This document shows, in pieces, positions 6,105 to 6,312 of a stretch of DNA of 6,312 nucleotides. The notes beneath the pieces are model-generated. The model did not search any database. It was given only the letters and a program-made list of their open reading frames with translations, and was not told the origin of the DNA. Source of the DNA: Bacillota bacterium. GTDB taxonomy: Bacteria; Bacillota; Desulfitobacteriia; Desulfitobacteriales; Desulfitobacteriaceae. The DNA lies in the NCBI GenBank assembly GCA_021849995.1, contig JAJZSC010000204.1, positions 1-6,312 on the forward strand, in the 5' to 3' direction. Made by a program: the position numbers and the translations under genes. Position 1 is the first letter of the stretch. Every line of letters starts with the position of its first letter.

Positions 6105-6312
6105 ATGAGCCTTTATCTTGACTATAATGCTTCAACTCCAGTAGATGATCGCGTGTTGGATACTATGTTCAATGCTTACAAATGCTTCTATGGTAACCCA
6201 GATAGCCGTACTCATGACCACGGCACTAATGCTCGCAAGGAAGTAGAAAAAGCCCGTGAACAAGTTGCTTCACTTCTAGGAATTGCCAAAAATAAAGTAG
6301 TATTCACTAGTG
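6105..6312 (+). CDS. dndA: Cysteine desulfurase DndA (NifS/IscS-like), N-terminal part, cut by the window end
   Basis: Only the first 69 codons are present, open to the right edge. The protein starts MSLYLDYNASTPVDD, the hallmark N-terminus of class V aminotransferase-fold cysteine desulfurases. GNPDSRTHDHG (30-40) and the start of the FTSG loop (from residue 67), which precedes the PLP-binding core, follow. These PLP enzymes take sulfur from L-cysteine as a persulfide; in this pathway the sulfur goes to DndC. The catalytic lysine and cysteine lie beyond the window, so activity cannot be judged. The gene follows the dndE stop by 1 bp and has its own GGAGG, so it belongs to the same operon. 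The dndA name rests on this context. The sequence alone would only say NifS/IscS family, and an IscS-type housekeeping role is possible but less likely. Confidence 0.88.
   Translation, partial: MSLYLDYNASTPVDDRVLDTMFNAYKCFYGNPDSRTHDHGTNARKEVEKAREQVASLLGIAKNKVVFTS

Noticed and set aside
5740..6135. 131-codon minus-strand frame over dndE
   Set aside because: It is the antisense of dndE, which has clear family motifs; the long frame reflects codon bias on the other strand.

Overview
The window holds a DNA phosphorothioate (PT) modification locus. Four complete genes, dndB, dndC, dndD and dndE, are followed on the same strand by the start of a cysteine desulfurase gene, dndA, which is cut by the window end. 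The DNA looks A+T-rich by eye. Strong GGAGG Shine-Dalgarno sites precede dndB, dndD, dndE and dndA. This suggests a low-GC Gram-positive (Firmicutes-like) host, but that is an inference from composition and ribosome-binding sites, not from a marker gene.

Layout. Positions 1-612, minus strand: an open frame with no plausible start. It encodes the front half of the ATPase core of an SF2 helicase of the type that carries an N-terminal phospholipase D-like domain and a C-terminal DUF3427 domain. It lacks its N-terminal part at an in-frame stop, runs off the left edge, and has a 6-bp tandem duplication inside the Walker A motif, so it is probably a decayed remnant. Positions 613-1217: an intergenic region of about 600 bp with no convincing gene. 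It holds a short G+C-rich patch (about 968-1026), a perfect 12-bp inverted repeat (1028-1073), and a good sigma-A-type promoter (TTGAAT, 17 bp, TATAAT; 1125-1153). The -10 box of that promoter lies inside a perfect 9-bp inverted repeat that looks like an operator. Positions 1218-6312: the dnd operon. The genes overlap or nearly touch: dndB/dndC by 4 bp, dndC/dndD by 1 bp, dndD/dndE by 20 bp, and dndE to dndA with a 1-bp gap. One transcript and translational coupling are therefore likely.

How the genes work together (family knowledge): DndA, a PLP enzyme, draws sulfur from L-cysteine. DndC, a PP-loop ATP pyrophosphatase related to PAPS reductase with an Fe-S cluster, takes part in activation and sulfur transfer. 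DndD is an SMC/Rad50-like ATPase, and DndE binds nicked duplex DNA. Together they replace a non-bridging phosphate oxygen with sulfur at specific sites. DndB is dispensable for the chemistry and has been linked to DNA binding and to control of dnd expression or modification. The partner restriction genes (dndFGH) are not in the window; whether they lie further downstream cannot be seen here.

The core system is known rather than new. The least explained parts are the layered symmetry elements in the dnd promoter region, the placement of dndA at the end of the operon, and the broken helicase and G+C-rich patch that mark the left edge of the cassette.
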